NCBI GenBank assembly: GCA_900539465.1
Contig: UQCF01000010.1
Location: 1-64,000, forward strand
DNA from: an uncultured Ruminococcus sp.
GTDB lineage: Bacteria; Bacillota; Clostridia; Oscillospirales; Acutalibacteraceae
Reading direction: 5' to 3'
DNA length: 64,000 bases
The stretch's first letter is position 1; each line of letters starts with the position of its first letter. The translations under genes and the position numbers were made by a program. The notes under the pieces were generated by a model that was not told the DNA's origin, did no database searches, and saw nothing but the letters and a program-made list of their open reading frames with translations. This document shows positions 16,581 through 25,762 of the stretch, piece by piece.

Positions 16581-17951
16581 ATGGAAAATCAGACACTTAT
16601 AGAAATAATGGAAAAAATGCTTGCAGGCAACAAATTTTCGGCACTTAAAGAGCTTTTAACAGAGATGAACGTGGTCGATATAGCTCAGGCTATGGAGGGT
16701 ATGGACGCCGAAAATCAGTTAAGAATATTCCGCCTGCTCCCAAAAGATTCCTCTGCCGACGTCTTCTCATACCTCGACTCGGATGTTCAGAGCGTTATAG
16801 TTGACGCAATAACAAGCAGTGAGCTTAAGATTCTTATTGAAGATATGTTCCTTGATGACGCGGTTGACTTCCTCGAAGAAGTACCCGCAAATGTCGTAAC
16901 AAAGGTTTTGGCTCACGCAACCCCCGAAACGAGAAATCTTATAAACAAATTTTTACAATACCCCGATAACTCGGCGGGCAGCATCATGACAATTGAGATG
17001 TCCTCTTTTCCGGACACATACACGGTTAAGCAGGCAATATCGGAGCTTAGAAAAACCGCGCTCGACAAAGAAACTATTTACACCTGTTACTGCACCGACA
17101 ACAGAAGAAAGCTTGTCGGCTCTATTCCGCTAAGACGTCTCATAGTATCAAGTGACGACACTCTTATCAAAGATATAATGGACGACGACGACCAGTTGAT
17201 ATGCGTCAACACGCTTGACGACCAGGAGGCCGTTGCCGCCATAGCAAGAAAATACGACCTTTTGTCTGTTCCCGTTGTTGACAATGAAAAAAGGCTTGTC
17301 GGCATTATCACCATTGACGACATTGTTGACGTCATTGAAGAAGAAAACACCGAGGACTTTGAAAAGATGGCTTTGCTTCATCCTTCGGAGGACGAATACC
17401 TCAAAACAGGTGTTTTTAAGCTCACCAAAAACCGTATTGTTTGGCTGCTTGTACTTATGGTATCGGCAACCTTCACGGGTCAGATTATTGAGGGATTTGA
17501 AGATAAGCTTGCCGCAGTTGCGGGTCTAACCGCCTGCATACCCATGCTTATGGACACGGGCGGCAACGCCGGCAACCAGACCTCAACTCTTATTATTCGT
17601 GGTCTTGCACTCGGTAATATTCAGTTGAAAGACTATTTTAAGGTGCTTTGGAAAGAGCTTAGAGTTGCCGTTCTTTGCGGATTGACACTTGCCGTCGCAA
17701 ACTTTGCGAGAATGTACCTTATAAGATGGATAACCGGCAGCGATGTCACGAATTCGGTGTTCTTTGTTGTGTGCCTTGCAATGGTATGCGCGGTTATTGT
17801 TGCAAAAACCATAGGCTGTTCACTGCCCATGCTTGCAAAGATACTCCACCTTGACCCGGCACTGATGGCAGGACCTATGATTACAACAATAGTTGACGCT
17901 GTTTCGCTCCTTATCTATTTCGGCTTTGCAAATCTTTTTTTAAAAATGTAG
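16581..17951 (+). CDS. mgtE: Magnesium transporter MgtE
   Basis: Order: N domain of MgtE superhelical repeats (VVDIAQAMEGMDAENQLRIFRLL, VDFLEEVPANVVTKVLAHATPETR), two CBS domains (~140-255), then five membrane helices with the conserved PMLMDTGGNAGNQTSTLIIRGLALG pore region and MAGPMITTIVDAVSLLIYF. In known MgtE, magnesium bound by the N and CBS domains gates the channel. The start is ATG 16581 (MENQTLIE); a TTG-initiated extension would run through the leader hairpin. Its length of 456 aa is normal. Confidence 0.95.
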   Translation: MENQTLIEIMEKMLAGNKFSALKELLTEMNVVDIAQAMEGMDAENQLRIFRLLPKDSSADVFSYLDSDVQSVIVDAITSSELKILIEDMFLDDAVDFLEEVPANVVTKVLAHATPETRNLINKFLQYPDNSAGSIMTIEMSSFPDTYTVKQAISELRKTALDKETIYTCYCTDNRRKLVGSIPLRRLIVSSDDTLIKDIMDDDDQLICVNTLDDQEAVAAIARKYDLLSVPVVDNEKRLVGIITIDDIVDVIEEENTEDFEKMALLHPSEDEYLKTGVFKLTKNRIVWLLVLMVSATFTGQIIEGFEDKLAAVAGLTACIPMLMDTGGNAGNQTSTLIIRGLALGNIQLKDYFKVLWKELRVAVLCGLTLAVANFARMYLIRWITGSDVTNSVFFVVCLAMVCAVIVAKTIGCSLPMLAKILHLDPALMAGPMITTIVDAVSLLIYFGFANLFLKM

Positions 17952-17954
17952 GCA

Positions 17955-17990
17955 GAAACCGGTTTCGTTTTTTTGACGAAACCGGTTTTT
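17955..17990 (+). terminator. Terminator of mgtE
   Basis: AAACCGGTTTCG (17956-17967) pairs with CGAAACCGGTTT (17977-17988), immediately after the stop codon; T's follow. Confidence 0.85.
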
Positions 17991-18124
17991 CAAAGCTTCG
18001 CGGCTTATAAAATATGATACCGATAAGCAATTTATCATCCCTTACGCTTGACTTTTTTTGGCAAACATGATAACTTTTAGTTAGCAGACAGCCAACCAAA
18101 GCAATATTAAAGGTGGTAAAAACT

Positions 18125-19387
18125 ATGAGAAACAACATTCTTAACAAGTTCATAAGTCTTATACTTTGTCTTTGCATTTTGGCATTTTGCACCGTCACCG
18201 GATTTGCAAAGAGCCAAAACAAAACCGATTATCCCTTCATCTATGTGCATGGGATGTGCGGCTGGGGCGACGGCTCACCGCAGGAAGAAAAAAGCCCTTA
18301 TTGGGGTACTCAGCCCGAAAACAATGTAATGGATTATCTCCGCTCACAGGGATACACCGTATATAATCCTCCGGTCGGCGGATACAGCAGCGCATGGGAC
18401 AGGGCGTGTGAGCTTTATGCACAGCTCACAGGCACGGTTGTTGACTACGGTGCCGCGCACTCAAAAGAATGCGGACACAGCAGATACGGAAGAGATTACA
18501 GCGGCAAGGCTTCTATGGGAAAACCGTGGGATCTTGAAAGTCCTCTCAACTTTGTCGGTCATTCTTTCGGCGGAGAAACAATACGGCTTTTGGCTTCGCT
18601 GCTTGCTTATGGCGATAAAAACGAAATAAATGCAGACAAGGATAACTGCTCCGAGCTTTTTAAGGGCGGCCACGAAAAAGGCATCCGCTCGATTACAACA
18701 ATCTCGTCCCCTCATAACGGTTCAACGGTTTCAAACTATGTTTCCGACTCATTCGTGCCGTCTTTTCTCATGATTTTGATTCTTCAGGCAAGGTGCGTTT
18801 CAGGAAAATCTGTGAACGACCTTATGCTTGACCAGTGGGGAATTACAAAAGACCCGGCAAGCGGAGAAAAGGCAAGCCTCAACCCGCTCGCCTGCTTAAA
18901 AATTGCTCTCTCAAACGACCACTGCGGATATGACCTTACCGTTCAGGGAGCTGAAAAGCTCAACAAAAAAATCAAGACAGTCAAATCGGCTTACTATTTT
19001 TCATACACAGCATGTATAACAGAGGATGCAAAATTCGGCTACACAAAGCTCAACAAGAATTATGATGTTTTCCTCCCCTTCAAAATCTCCTCTCCGATGA
19101 TTTCTGCCTCCGTCAATATGTTTATCGGCGGAAAATATATTGATAAGGATTGGGGCGCAAACGACGGAATCGTTCCGCTTAAAAGTGCGCTTTATCCGTT
19201 CAACGAGGACCATATTACATATGATGAAAACAGAGAAATAATCCCCGGTGTTTGGTATGTTATGCCGACAATCTACGGTGCCGACCACTATGATTTTTGC
19301 AACGCGGCAGACGAAAAAGCTTTCGGCTCGCTGCAAGGTTTCTTTGATTTCTACACCGATCTCTCCGAGCTTATCTGCAATATCTGA
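18125..19387 (+). CDS. Secreted triacylglycerol lipase (family I.5-like)
   Basis: Starts at ATG 18125 with AAAGGTGG upstream. A signal peptide covers about residues 1-28 (FISLILCLCILAFCTVTGFA). Then come the oxyanion region YPFIYVHGMCGWGD, the VVDYGAAHSKECGHSRYGR segment typical of Geobacillus/staphylococcal lipases, and the nucleophile elbow VGHSFGG (Ser147). The likely acid and base are in GANDGIVPL and YGADHYDF. The size (420 aa) matches. It would hydrolyse long-chain acylglycerols outside the cell; calcium or zinc stabilisation is known in the family. It is monocistronic. Confidence 0.9.
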   Translation: MRNNILNKFISLILCLCILAFCTVTGFAKSQNKTDYPFIYVHGMCGWGDGSPQEEKSPYWGTQPENNVMDYLRSQGYTVYNPPVGGYSSAWDRACELYAQLTGTVVDYGAAHSKECGHSRYGRDYSGKASMGKPWDLESPLNFVGHSFGGETIRLLASLLAYGDKNEINADKDNCSELFKGGHEKGIRSITTISSPHNGSTVSNYVSDSFVPSFLMILILQARCVSGKSVNDLMLDQWGITKDPASGEKASLNPLACLKIALSNDHCGYDLTVQGAEKLNKKIKTVKSAYYFSYTACITEDAKFGYTKLNKNYDVFLPFKISSPMISASVNMFIGGKYIDKDWGANDGIVPLKSALYPFNEDHITYDENREIIPGVWYVMPTIYGADHYDFCNAADEKAFGSLQGFFDFYTDLSELICNI

Positions 19388-19465
19388 CGTTATTTTATCA
19401 TTATATTACCTTTTTCATATAATGTAACGGAAGAATAATCTTCCGACTAAATAGGAGGTAATATA

Positions 19466-20320
19466 ATGGCAACATTTACGAACCGGGCGACGCTGTCTTA
19501 TAACAACGGCGTTGTCAATTCAAATACGGTTACCGGTCAAATCGTTGAGGTGCTGTCTGCATCTAAAACAGCACTGACCGACTCTTACGGCAGCGGCGAC
19601 ACGGTAACTTATGTTATAAACCTTATCAACTCCGGAAATACGGCATACACGGGTCTTACCGTTACGGATGACCTCGGCGCATATGATTTCGGCGCAAGCT
19701 CTGTTGTTCCGCTCAGCTATATAAACGGAACTCTGCGCTACTTTATCAACGGCGAGCTTCAGACCGTGCCGTCTGTAGGTGCTGTCTCTCCCCTGACCGT
19801 TACGGGAATAAACGTACCTGCAAACGGCAACGCGAGCATAGTTTACTCTGCGCTTACTAATGAATTTGCTCCGCTTGCAAATAACAGCCAAATTGTCAAC
19901 ACAGCTACGGTAACGGGAGGAGGGCTCTCTGCACCTGTCACCGCAACAGAAACAATCAGACGCGGCAATGAACCCGTGCTCTCAATATCAAAATCCCTCA
20001 ATCCGCTTTCTGTGCCCGTAAACGGAACTTTGACCTACACGTTTATAATCAGAAACACCGGCTTCACCGAAGCCGCAGATGAGGACAACATTGTTATCAG
20101 AGACGTATTTGACCCCATTCTTGACATTACAAGCGTAAAACTGAACGGAACGGCGTTGACGCCCGCCACAGGCTACACCTATGACCGCACCACGGGAACA
20201 TTTGCAACGGTTGCCGGAGCAGTCACGGTACCTGCCGCAACATTTGAGCAAAATGCTTCAAGCGGTGCATACAGCATAACTCCGGGCGCGGCAATCTTAA
20301 CAATAACAGGGACAGTATAA
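19466..20320 (+). CDS. DUF11-type repeat protein without signal peptide
   Basis: Two DUF11-like beta-sandwich repeats are visible. The first is ASKTALTDSYGSGDTVTYVINLINSGNTAYTGLTVTDDLG (about 30-70). The second is SISKSLNPLSVPVNGTLTYTFIIRNTGFTEA...NIVIRDVFD (about 165-215). The start MATFTNRATLSYNNG follows a strong AGGAGG site and has no export signal. The protein is Thr/Ser/Asn/Gly-rich and almost free of cysteine. DUF11 modules are usually on cell or spore surfaces. Lack of a signal could fit a spore-coat-associated or non-classically exposed protein, but this is a guess. A terminator follows. Confidence 0.65.
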   Translation: MATFTNRATLSYNNGVVNSNTVTGQIVEVLSASKTALTDSYGSGDTVTYVINLINSGNTAYTGLTVTDDLGAYDFGASSVVPLSYINGTLRYFINGELQTVPSVGAVSPLTVTGINVPANGNASIVYSALTNEFAPLANNSQIVNTATVTGGGLSAPVTATETIRRGNEPVLSISKSLNPLSVPVNGTLTYTFIIRNTGFTEAADEDNIVIRDVFDPILDITSVKLNGTALTPATGYTYDRTTGTFATVAGAVTVPAATFEQNASSGAYSITPGAAILTITGTV

Positions 20321-20324
20321 AATT

Positions 20325-20352
20325 AAGGTCGGGTCAAAAGCCCGACCTTTTC
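20325..20352 (+). terminator. Terminator of the DUF11 protein gene
   Basis: AAGGTCGGG and CCCGACCTT pair over TCAAAAG, followed by TTT, right after the stop. Confidence 0.85.
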
Positions 20353-20363
20353 CACTGCAAAAA

Positions 20364-20428
20364 AAAGAAGACTATAATCCACATTCGGTCGCTTTTGGGC
20401 TGCCGTTTATGAATTATAGTCTTTACTT
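20364..20428. repeat. Dispersed hairpin repeat, copy B
   Basis: GAAGACTATAATCCACATTCGG pairs with TATGAATTATAGTCTTT; the minus-strand reading starts AAAGACTATAATTCATAAACGGC and matches the family consensus. It lies 3' of the fucI gene (minus strand), after the terminator of the converging DUF11 gene. Confidence 0.8.
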
Positions 20429-20480
20429 TTTAAACTTTTACCGTTTGTTTTACGCTAAATATAATGTTCACAATCGTGAA

Positions 20481-22277
20481 TTATTTATAAAGCGGTCCGT
20501 ATACCGCGCATGCACGGTAATCCTGACCCTCTTTATCCATACCGAAAGCGTTCCAGTTTGCGGGACGGAAAATCTTCTCTTCGGGCACATTATGAAGAGA
20601 TACGGGGATTCTGAGCATTGAGCACATTGTGATAATATCTGCGCCGATGTGACCGTAGGTTGAAGCACCGTGGTTTGCACCCCAGTTATTCATGAGGTCA
20701 TATGCTGATTTGAATGCGCCCTTGCCTGTGAGTCTCGGAGCAAACCATGTGCAGGGCCATGTGTAGTCGGTTCTCTTCCAGAGTTTATCAGAAACCTCAT
20801 CGGGAAGAGCAACATAATAACCCTCGCAAATCTGGATTGTGGGTCCAAGACCTTTTACAAGGTTTATACGAATCATTGTTGCGGGCATCTCGTGGTTTGT
20901 GATAAAGCGTGAAGAGAATCCGCCGCCTCTGAAGTAGCCGTTGTCGGCTGCGTTCCATGTAGTGGCTTTGAGCATCTTTTCAACATCTTCATCAGTAACG
21001 TCATACCAGGGCTTCATGCAATATTCGCCCTTGTCGTTCTGAAGCTCGCCGCAAGCGTCAAGGCAGGACGCACCGGAGTTGATAAGGTGGAGAAATCCGC
21101 CTGCTTCTTTTGCGTGACCCTCTATATCATAGCCTGTAACTCTCTTAACGGATTCCGCACTCCAGTGAGTACGAACGTCTGAGAACATTGAGGGCTGGTT
21201 TGTAATAAGCTTTTCAAAGAGCATTGAAATGCCGTTGAGAACATCGTTTTCCGTTGCAAGAACATACGGCTCTCTAACGCCGTTCCAGTCAAACGAAGTG
21301 TTGAGAAGAGCCTCTGCAAAGTCTGCGTTCGGCCAATGGTCTGTCCACTGACGCTGACCCTGAATACCTGCTGCGATAGCGTTGTGACCGACTGCCTCTT
21401 CTTCACAGCCCTTGGGAAGCTTATCGTTGCCGTTCATGAGGTCTTTGATAATAACCATCATCTTAACAACAAATTCCCAGTCTTTTTCTTTCTGCTCGTC
21501 TGATTTCTTTACAAAATCGGGGTTCTTGTCAAATCCCTCGGGGCAATGCTTTTTAGTCCATTCATATGCCTTTTTGTATTCTTCTTCATCATAGATATTC
21601 TCGTCCATTCGGCGAAGAATTTCTACCTCGTCAACAGACTCAACTCTCATGCCGAGATACTCTTCTATGAAATCGGGGTCAATGCTTGAGCCCGCGATAC
21701 CCATGCAGATAGAGCCTATCTGAAGATATGATTTGCCTCTCATTGTTGCAACCGCAACAGCGGCGCGTGCAAAGCGAAGAAGCTTTTCTTTTACATCGTC
21801 TGTTATATTTTCGGAATCGTCTGCCTCCTGAACCTCTCTGCCGTAAATGCCGAATGCGGGAAGACCCTTTTGTGCATGTGCCGCAAGAACGGATGCAAGA
21901 TAAACCGCACCGGGGCGCTCCGTTGCGTTAAAGCCCCATACGCCTTTGATGGTGTGAGGATCCATGTCCATTGTCTCTGAGCCGTAGCACCAGCAGGGAG
22001 TAACCGAAAGAGTGATGTCAACGCCCTCTTTTTTAAACTGGTCGGCACATGCGGCAGCCTCTGCAACACGACCGATTGTTGTGTTTGAAATTACTACCTT
22101 AACGGGTTCTCCGTTTGTATATTTGAGGTTCTCAGTGAAAAGCTTAGCGGCCGCCTTTGCCATGCCCATAGTCTGCTCTTCAAGAGACTGTCTTACGCCG
22201 AGAGGGCCTCTTCTTGCGTCGATTATGGGACGGATACCGATTACCGGATAATCGCCAATAAATCTATTCTCTGCCAT
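20481..22277 (-). CDS. fucI: L-fucose isomerase
   Basis: Converts L-fucose to L-fuculose (also D-arabinose to D-ribulose) with Mn2+ in the cytoplasm. The 598-residue protein follows E. coli FucI along its length: PVIGIRPIIDARRGPLGVR at the start, ENDVLNGISMLFEKL...SDVRTHW in the active-site region, and GHIGADIITMCSMLRIPV and MDKEGQDYRAC at the end. I use ATG 22277 (MAENRF), 9 bases after AAAGGA; two in-frame starts upstream are too close to that site. It diverges from an AraC regulator, its likely controller. Fuculokinase is not in the window. Confidence 0.95.
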   Translation of the reverse strand: MAENRFIGDYPVIGIRPIIDARRGPLGVRQSLEEQTMGMAKAAAKLFTENLKYTNGEPVKVVISNTTIGRVAEAAACADQFKKEGVDITLSVTPCWCYGSETMDMDPHTIKGVWGFNATERPGAVYLASVLAAHAQKGLPAFGIYGREVQEADDSENITDDVKEKLLRFARAAVAVATMRGKSYLQIGSICMGIAGSSIDPDFIEEYLGMRVESVDEVEILRRMDENIYDEEEYKKAYEWTKKHCPEGFDKNPDFVKKSDEQKEKDWEFVVKMMVIIKDLMNGNDKLPKGCEEEAVGHNAIAAGIQGQRQWTDHWPNADFAEALLNTSFDWNGVREPYVLATENDVLNGISMLFEKLITNQPSMFSDVRTHWSAESVKRVTGYDIEGHAKEAGGFLHLINSGASCLDACGELQNDKGEYCMKPWYDVTDEDVEKMLKATTWNAADNGYFRGGGFSSRFITNHEMPATMIRINLVKGLGPTIQICEGYYVALPDEVSDKLWKRTDYTWPCTWFAPRLTGKGAFKSAYDLMNNWGANHGASTYGHIGADIITMCSMLRIPVSLHNVPEEKIFRPANWNAFGMDKEGQDYRACAVYGPLYK

Positions 22278-22406
22278 TTTAACCATTCCTTTCAAAATAA
22301 ATAAGCAACATCTGTGCTCATTTATAATAATATCATTGATAAACGAATATTTCTTGTGTTATAATAGTTGTAAAATATGACAATATTCAGATTTTGGTGA
22401 TAATTT

Positions 22407-23264
22407 ATGAAATATCTTGACTACCGCGAAAATGTTGAGCACGGAACGTTTGATTTTCCCATAGCGCACTATAAGCTTGACCCACACCACCCGAAATATG
22501 AAATGATGCACCACTGGCACCCGGAATGTGAAATAATAAGAGTAAACAAAGGCAAGCTGACTCTCACTCTCGGCTCAAAAGAAACAGTGGCAAAGCAAGG
22601 GGATATAGTTTATATTACGGACGGCGTTACCCACTCCGGTCACCCAAGCGACGGATGCGAATATGAGTGCCTGGTTTTTGACGCTCGCGGCGTAACCTCC
22701 GGCAGTAAGGTAAACATCAGACAAATGGAAAACGTGCTGAAGCACAAAAGAATTATAAACAGCATAATGAGCACAAGCGACAGCGAACTGAAAACAATAA
22801 TTTCTTCTCTTTTTGATGCTATGAGCTTAATGTATCCGGGCTATGAATTCACGGTAACGGGCGCGCTCATGCAGTTTTACGGCTATGTTTTTAAAAATCA
22901 CCTTTACAGCAACACAGAGAGCGCAGGGTTTAAATCCGAAGAACAGCAGCTGATGCTGAAAGATGTTATAAACTACATAGAGCAAAATTATAACGAAAAA
23001 ATAACACTCGCCGACCTTTCGCAAAAAGCGGGAATGAGCCCCAAATATTTTTGCTCGGTATTTTATAAGATGACAAGAAAAACTCCGATAGAATATATAA
23101 ACGCCTACCGAATAGAATGTGCCTGCGAAAAGCTGATAACTACCGAAGACAGCGTAACCGATGTTGCGCTGCTTTGCGGATTTAACGATGTCAGCTATTT
23201 CACAAAAACATTTAAAAAGCACAAAAATATGACGCCGCTGCGTTATAGGCGAAGCGACGTCTGA
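22407..23264 (+). CDS. AraC-family transcriptional regulator
   Basis: The N-terminal half is a cupin-type ligand domain (MMHHWHPECEIIRVNKGKLTLTLG, DGVTHSGHPSDGCEYECLVFDAR). The C-terminal ~100 residues are the double helix-turn-helix, ending in the family signature (DVALLCGFNDVSYFTKTFKKHKNMTPLRYR). GGTGAT precedes the ATG. It is divergent from fucI over 129 bases and convergent with the mannosidase gene, so a sugar-responsive activator of fucI is the simplest role. The ligand is inferred only from the neighbour. Confidence 0.9.
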   Translation: MKYLDYRENVEHGTFDFPIAHYKLDPHHPKYEMMHHWHPECEIIRVNKGKLTLTLGSKETVAKQGDIVYITDGVTHSGHPSDGCEYECLVFDARGVTSGSKVNIRQMENVLKHKRIINSIMSTSDSELKTIISSLFDAMSLMYPGYEFTVTGALMQFYGYVFKNHLYSNTESAGFKSEEQQLMLKDVINYIEQNYNEKITLADLSQKAGMSPKYFCSVFYKMTRKTPIEYINAYRIECACEKLITTEDSVTDVALLCGFNDVSYFTKTFKKHKNMTPLRYRRSDV

Positions 23265-23268
23265 AAGT

Positions 23269-25686
23269 TTATTCGATTATAAGCTCTTCTTTTATTTTGC
23301 CGTCTGCTTTTATACGGACGGTTTTTATTTCTTGCGGAGCGAAATCCGGCTCAAATTCGGTGTTCAAAGTATTAAAGCTGATTTTTGCCTTTGTCCTCTC
23401 CCCCGCACATTCCACAATTCTTAAAATTATACCGTCGCCGTCTTCGGCGGGTTTTACTGCGGTTACAACGATATTATCTTTATCAATATTCAGTGCAGAG
23501 AATACTTCGGGTAAAGTACCGTCATGGTGCGTCTCTTGCTGAACCGAGAGCGGCGTATTCAAAAGCTCCGAACGTTTAAACAGGTATGAATTTATATTTT
23601 TAGTGTGCGGAACTATCTCATAGCAAAACTCCTGCTCGCCTTTATCCAAAAACTGCATTTCACCGTCACGGTATTTTTGACCGAAATGGTCAAGATAAGC
23701 GCATCCTCTTGCCGTCATCATCCTAAGGTCATTGCCGCAGGCACAAAAGCTGTATTTGCAGTCATTTATAATTCCGAGTCCCACACCGTTTCTGTCATGA
23801 ATGTCAGTCCATGCGTGCGAGGGCTCCTCCTGCGAGTTCGCGTCTTTTTCTATAAATCCGTACGGCATTGAATATGTAACGCTCGGCTCTTGAAGCGCAG
23901 TTTCAAAGCACAGCTTCATAAGTTTATATTCTTCGTCAAAATCAAGTCTGCACTTTACAAAAAGGCTGTCCGACTCCGAATAAAGAGAATAGTATCTTAT
24001 AAAGACAGAATTGTTATACTTAACTGTGGATTTAATTGTCGCCCTTATGGGGCCGTTTTCGATAACCTCACATTTTCCGCCGCCGAAAGAGCCGATTTCA
24101 TCGTTAAACTCGGTCACGGCATGAGCCCATGTGTCATTTTTAATATCATTGCAAATTATGGCTCTGCCGAGTTTTTCTCCCGCAAAATTTTTACCGCTTC
24201 TTTTATCCGTAAGTTTTATGACAGCTCCGCTTTCTTCATCAATTTCGGCACGAAGAAAGCGGTTTTCTATATAATTTTTACCTGCCGAAACATCTGTATC
24301 AAAAGCCGTTTCGGCAGAATACTCTTCTTTTTTGTAAAGATAAAAAACCTTGTAGCCGTATGCCGGAATATCAGCTTTAAAAAGACATTTGAGATAAGTG
24401 CCGCCGTCGGTATATGAGGCTCTGACAAGCTGGAACGGAACATCGTTTCCGTCACAGTCAACTACTCTCGAGACACGCTGCGTTCCGAATGAAGCGTATG
24501 AACTCACGGGGAATGAATGGGGGTTAAACACAACAATCGGCGCACCTTCGCCCTCACGGTACCACATTCTGTCGCGCATTTCATACTCACAGGCATTTAA
24601 AAAATCGGTGGTTTTTATTCGCCAAGATATTTTTTGCTGTGCGAATGTGCCTATTTCAAGGGCTGTTTCGCGGGCATATCCGAAAGCATTCAGTGCGTCT
24701 GTATATGCCTCTTTAATTGAGCAGCCCGCAAGTATATCGTGGAACTGATTGAACATCACTCTCTCCCACGCCGAAGATATTGAATTTTTGTGTGTTTCGG
24801 ATGAAGTGAGCAAAGATGAGAGCACATCAAATTTTTCTGCCGAAACAAGCTCACATTCGGCACGTCTGTTAGCGGATTTTATCGCACTGTTTGCGCTGTA
24901 ACATCCGCTTGCATGGTGCTGGAAATCCTCGGTCACCGTCGGCATATCATCGTCAACCTCATTAAAATATTCATCGGGCACGGCATATTTGAAATCATCG
25001 TTTTTCACAAGCTTTTCGGCACTGTTAAGATGTTCTTTAGACGGACCGCCGCCGTGATTGCCTATACCGTAAAAGAGCATTTGAGACTGCGATTTTTCAC
25101 GGTATCTGTCAATTCTCTCTTCACGCAAATCATCGCCGTAGCCGTCAAGAATTCTGAATGCTTTAACTCGGCTCCCGTCGGGGCTTTGCCAAATATGAAG
25201 ATTTTCACTCGGCAAAGAGGGCTTCTCGGCTTCTCTGTTCGGTCTCATATAAACATAATTGTCAATTCCCGATTTTTTGAGCAATTGCGGCAACATTCCG
25301 TTATGACCGAAAGAATCAACATTGTAGCCCGTTTTTGCAATGCTGCCGAAATTCTCTTTAAAAAACTTTTGAGAGTATAAAAGATGGCGGCAAAACGCTT
25401 CGCCGGACGGTATGTTGCAATCGGGCTGAACCCACATTCCGCCGGTTACGCCCCACCTGCCCTCTTTAACTCTTTCTTTAATCTCTTCAAACATTTCGGG
25501 TTCACTGAGCTTTATCCATTTGTAATAAGAGGCGCACGCGCTCGTAAATTTATAATCGGGGTATTCTTTCATTCTGTCAAGAGCGGAACGGAAAGTTGAT
25601 TTAACCAAAGAAAGCCCCTCGGGAGCCTGCCACTGCCACACCGGGTCAAGGTGAGCGTTGCCGATAAGATAATATGTTTTTTTCAT
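23269..25686 (-). CDS. Alpha-mannosidase, glycoside hydrolase family 38
   Basis: Cleaves alpha-mannosides (N-glycan type) by a retaining, zinc-dependent mechanism. The zinc motif is at the start (YLIGNAHLDPVWQWQ; His12 and Asp14) and the nucleophile in YNVDSFGHNGMLPQ (Asp124). The helical middle domain contains HDILAGCSIKEAY. Long beta domains follow, with VVFNPHSFPVSSYASF and TWAHAVTEFNDEIGSFGGG. No signal peptide, so it is cytoplasmic. The start is ATG 25686 with GGAGG upstream; 805 aa is slightly short but complete. Its stop is 5 bases from that of the converging AraC gene. Confidence 0.9.
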   Translation of the reverse strand: MKKTYYLIGNAHLDPVWQWQAPEGLSLVKSTFRSALDRMKEYPDYKFTSACASYYKWIKLSEPEMFEEIKERVKEGRWGVTGGMWVQPDCNIPSGEAFCRHLLYSQKFFKENFGSIAKTGYNVDSFGHNGMLPQLLKKSGIDNYVYMRPNREAEKPSLPSENLHIWQSPDGSRVKAFRILDGYGDDLREERIDRYREKSQSQMLFYGIGNHGGGPSKEHLNSAEKLVKNDDFKYAVPDEYFNEVDDDMPTVTEDFQHHASGCYSANSAIKSANRRAECELVSAEKFDVLSSLLTSSETHKNSISSAWERVMFNQFHDILAGCSIKEAYTDALNAFGYARETALEIGTFAQQKISWRIKTTDFLNACEYEMRDRMWYREGEGAPIVVFNPHSFPVSSYASFGTQRVSRVVDCDGNDVPFQLVRASYTDGGTYLKCLFKADIPAYGYKVFYLYKKEEYSAETAFDTDVSAGKNYIENRFLRAEIDEESGAVIKLTDKRSGKNFAGEKLGRAIICNDIKNDTWAHAVTEFNDEIGSFGGGKCEVIENGPIRATIKSTVKYNNSVFIRYYSLYSESDSLFVKCRLDFDEEYKLMKLCFETALQEPSVTYSMPYGFIEKDANSQEEPSHAWTDIHDRNGVGLGIINDCKYSFCACGNDLRMMTARGCAYLDHFGQKYRDGEMQFLDKGEQEFCYEIVPHTKNINSYLFKRSELLNTPLSVQQETHHDGTLPEVFSALNIDKDNIVVTAVKPAEDGDGIILRIVECAGERTKAKISFNTLNTEFEPDFAPQEIKTVRIKADGKIKEELIIE

Positions 25687-25724
25687 AAACCGAGCCTCCT
25701 TACTTAATGCCAGTTTACAAAAGA

Positions 25725-25754
25725 ATCTGCCGCATGTCAATACACACGGCAGAT
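25725..25754 (-). terminator. Terminator of the ABC exporter operon
   Basis: ATCTGCCG (25754-25747 on the minus strand) pairs with CGGCAGAT (25732-25725), followed by TCTTTTG. It lies after the last exporter gene and before the mannosidase ribosome site. Confidence 0.65.
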
Positions 25755-25762
25755 TTTAAAAA

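Noticed and set aside
22827..25599. Open frames opposite the AraC and mannosidase genes
   Set aside because: They lie fully inside well-supported genes and lack any family similarity.
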